21,634 nucleotides of DNA from a virus. A model generated the notes under the pieces. The model saw only the letters and a program-made list of their open reading frames with translations. It did not search any database and was not told the DNA's origin. Position 1 is the first letter of the stretch. Each line of letters begins with the position of its first letter. The position numbers were made by a program, and so were the translations under genes. Shown here piece after piece: positions 20,465 to 21,634 of this stretch. The DNA lies in IMG/VR virus record IMGVR_UViG_3300044825_003266, positions 1 to 21,634 of that record; one strand, written 5' to 3'.

Positions 20465-21403
20465 TCAGTACGCAACCACGTCATTGACGAGTTGCACGGT
20501 CAGCATGTGCCCGGCTGCGGTGTTCTTGGCCGCCTGCCAGTCAAAGGTGGCCTGGATGCCGCCGGGGCCAGAGATTGAGAGCTTGGGCTTGGGTAGGTAG
20601 ACCTCATGCGCGATGAAGGTCAGGCTCTTGGTGGCGTCAATGACATAGCTGAATGTCAGCTCCAGCGGCGTGTTGTTGGTCGCGGCATCGATCAATTCCG
20701 TGTCCGCGAAACGCACCTCCAAGTTGCCCGTCAAACTGGCCACCGTGGGGTCAGCCCCTTCGATCTTTCCGTCGGAGCGAATGGTTTCAATGCGTGCCAG
20801 ATTGTTTGAATAGGTCAACTGCGCTGCGACCACGTTACCCAAGGCTTGGCCATTCTTTTTGATCGAACCCTGGAACTGGTTGAAGCGAGTGATCGGCAAG
20901 GTCGTGGGTGTGGCGTCTGCGCTGGCAGTACGCTTGACTTCGCCTTGAGCAATCAAACCCAAAGTGGCGTCCGCTGCACCAGAGCGGGCAAATTTCACTT
21001 GCAGCGAGTTGGCCATCACACCAGAGGCCAGGAAGTACGCCGGAATGTCCGGCAGTCCCGTCTCCAGTGAGAGGCTCGGCAGCCCTGAGTTGCCAGATAC
21101 AAAAGTGTGAGTGTGCGCGGTATCTCCAAGGCTCACAGGACTTCCCAGCAGGGCTTTGAGCCACATGCCGATATTGCGAAGATCGATGGGAATAACGATG
21201 TCACCCTCGACCTTGATCACGTCACGGATGGGCGCACTCGGGTCTCGCCCCAGGCCAATCAGATCGTTGGCAATCAAGCCCTGTTCTGAGCCCAAGGTGG
21301 TGGAGACAAAAGGAATTTTTCCAAAGTCTCCAGTCGGTGTAGTTCCATAGGTGGGTTCAAACGCAGCCAATAGGCTGGCGTTCGCGCCATAAGCACGAGC
21401 CAT
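20465..21403 (-). CDS. Major tail tube protein
   Basis: The 312-residue protein matches phage tail tube proteins of the Phage_tube_2 type. The N terminus has MARAYGANASLLAAFEPTYG and the middle has VEGDIVIPIDLRNIGMWLKALLG (residues about 65-87). THTFVSG and SLETGLPDIPAYF follow. The C-terminal half has repeated beta strands (LTYSNNLARIETIRSDGKIE, LEVRFADTELI and so on), and the chain ends in QLVNDVVAY. Hexamers of this protein would stack into the tail tube that conducts DNA. A TTGGAG site precedes the ATG. It comes immediately before the chaperone genes, the usual order. Length fits the tube fold plus a small extra domain. Confidence 0.9.
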   Translation of the reverse strand: MARAYGANASLLAAFEPTYGTTPTGDFGKIPFVSTTLGSEQGLIANDLIGLGRDPSAPIRDVIKVEGDIVIPIDLRNIGMWLKALLGSPVSLGDTAHTHTFVSGNSGLPSLSLETGLPDIPAYFLASGVMANSLQVKFARSGAADATLGLIAQGEVKRTASADATPTTLPITRFNQFQGSIKKNGQALGNVVAAQLTYSNNLARIETIRSDGKIEGADPTVASLTGNLEVRFADTELIDAATNNTPLELTFSYVIDATKSLTFIAHEVYLPKPKLSISGPGGIQATFDWQAAKNTAAGHMLTVQLVNDVVAY

Positions 21404-21438
21404 GGTGAATCTCCAAGTGGTTAAGGTTTGTGTTGCGA

Positions 21439-21634
21439 TCAGGCCAAGGGATGGCTGCTCGCGTAATGCATCACCACATCCAGCGTGCAGGCCTTGATGC
21501 CCACAGCCCCATCTGGGGTGACGTCTTCAAATTTGGGCGGCATCACTTCGGCATGGTCGATCTGTCCAGCCAAAGTCGGATCCGCCAAGATCAAGGTGCC
21601 AAGCGCCTGAAGCAGCTCGTCCATGCGTGCGTCT
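21439..21634 (-). CDS. Partial tail completion or head-tail joining protein at the window edge
   Basis: The frame ends at 21439 and is open to the right edge of the window. The last 61 residues are visible (from MDELLQALGTLI to YASSHPLA). The Met at 21624 has no ribosome binding site in the 10 bases before it, so the true start may lie outside. Its place just before the tail tube gene is typical of tail terminator or tail completion proteins. No diagnostic motif is visible, so the specific role is only inferred from position. Confidence 0.5.
   Translation of the reverse strand, partial: DARMDELLQALGTLILADPTLAGQIDHAEVMPPKFEDVTPDGAVGIKACTLDVVMHYASSHPLA

Overview
The window is the tail and lysis end of a lambda-like (siphovirus-type) prophage, lying next to a broken type I restriction-modification locus. 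Moderate-to-high GC, dense genes with ATGA-type overlaps, and a long-tailed phage gene set suggest a proteobacterial host, probably a betaproteobacterium. That is an inference; no rRNA, tRNA or housekeeping gene is present to fix the taxonomy.

Left part, + strand (1-4660). A GreA/GreB C-terminal-domain-like reading frame precedes a complete hsdM. It is followed by an hsdS cut off after about 110 codons. At the cut (near 3080) the sequence changes into the 3' part of an unrelated coiled-coil gene, then three small genes: an acidic cytoplasmic protein, a secreted protein, and a Cys-rich zinc-ribbon-like protein. This stretch is AT-richer than the phage part and looks like moron or island DNA. 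A bidirectional terminator at about 4672-4712 separates it from the prophage.

Phage part, - strand (21634 down to 4711). Transcription runs right to left: a partial gene at the window edge, tail tube, tail assembly chaperones with a -1 frameshift on an A8 run, tape measure protein, a minor tail protein, an 902-residue Ala/Ser/Thr-rich modular tail fibre, a short Cys/Asn-rich fibre, a 267-residue Ig-like protein, two Fe(II)/2-oxoglutarate oxygenase-like proteins, a 69-residue protein, and a radical SAM/SPASM enzyme. After these come the DUF1833-like, NlpC/P60 and TipJ/gpJ-like tail-tip genes, a terminator, and a lysis cassette (holin, glucosaminidase endolysin, Rz with embedded Rz1).

The most striking element is the cassette at 9362-13916. 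The short fibre ends in a 38-residue C-terminal tract with 13 Cys and 11 Asn, in which every Asn directly precedes a Cys (runs of CNCN...). Immediately downstream, in one translationally coupled operon, are an aspartyl/asparaginyl beta-hydroxylase-like protein, a second 2OG-oxygenase-like protein, a tiny unknown protein and a radical SAM enzyme with a textbook SPASM domain. This looks like a RiPP-style peptide-modification pathway whose substrate is the tip of a virion fibre instead of a free peptide. The cassette is inserted between tail genes that are normally close together (a minor tail gene after the tape measure, and DUF1833/NlpC/TipJ). I do not recognise it as a described system.
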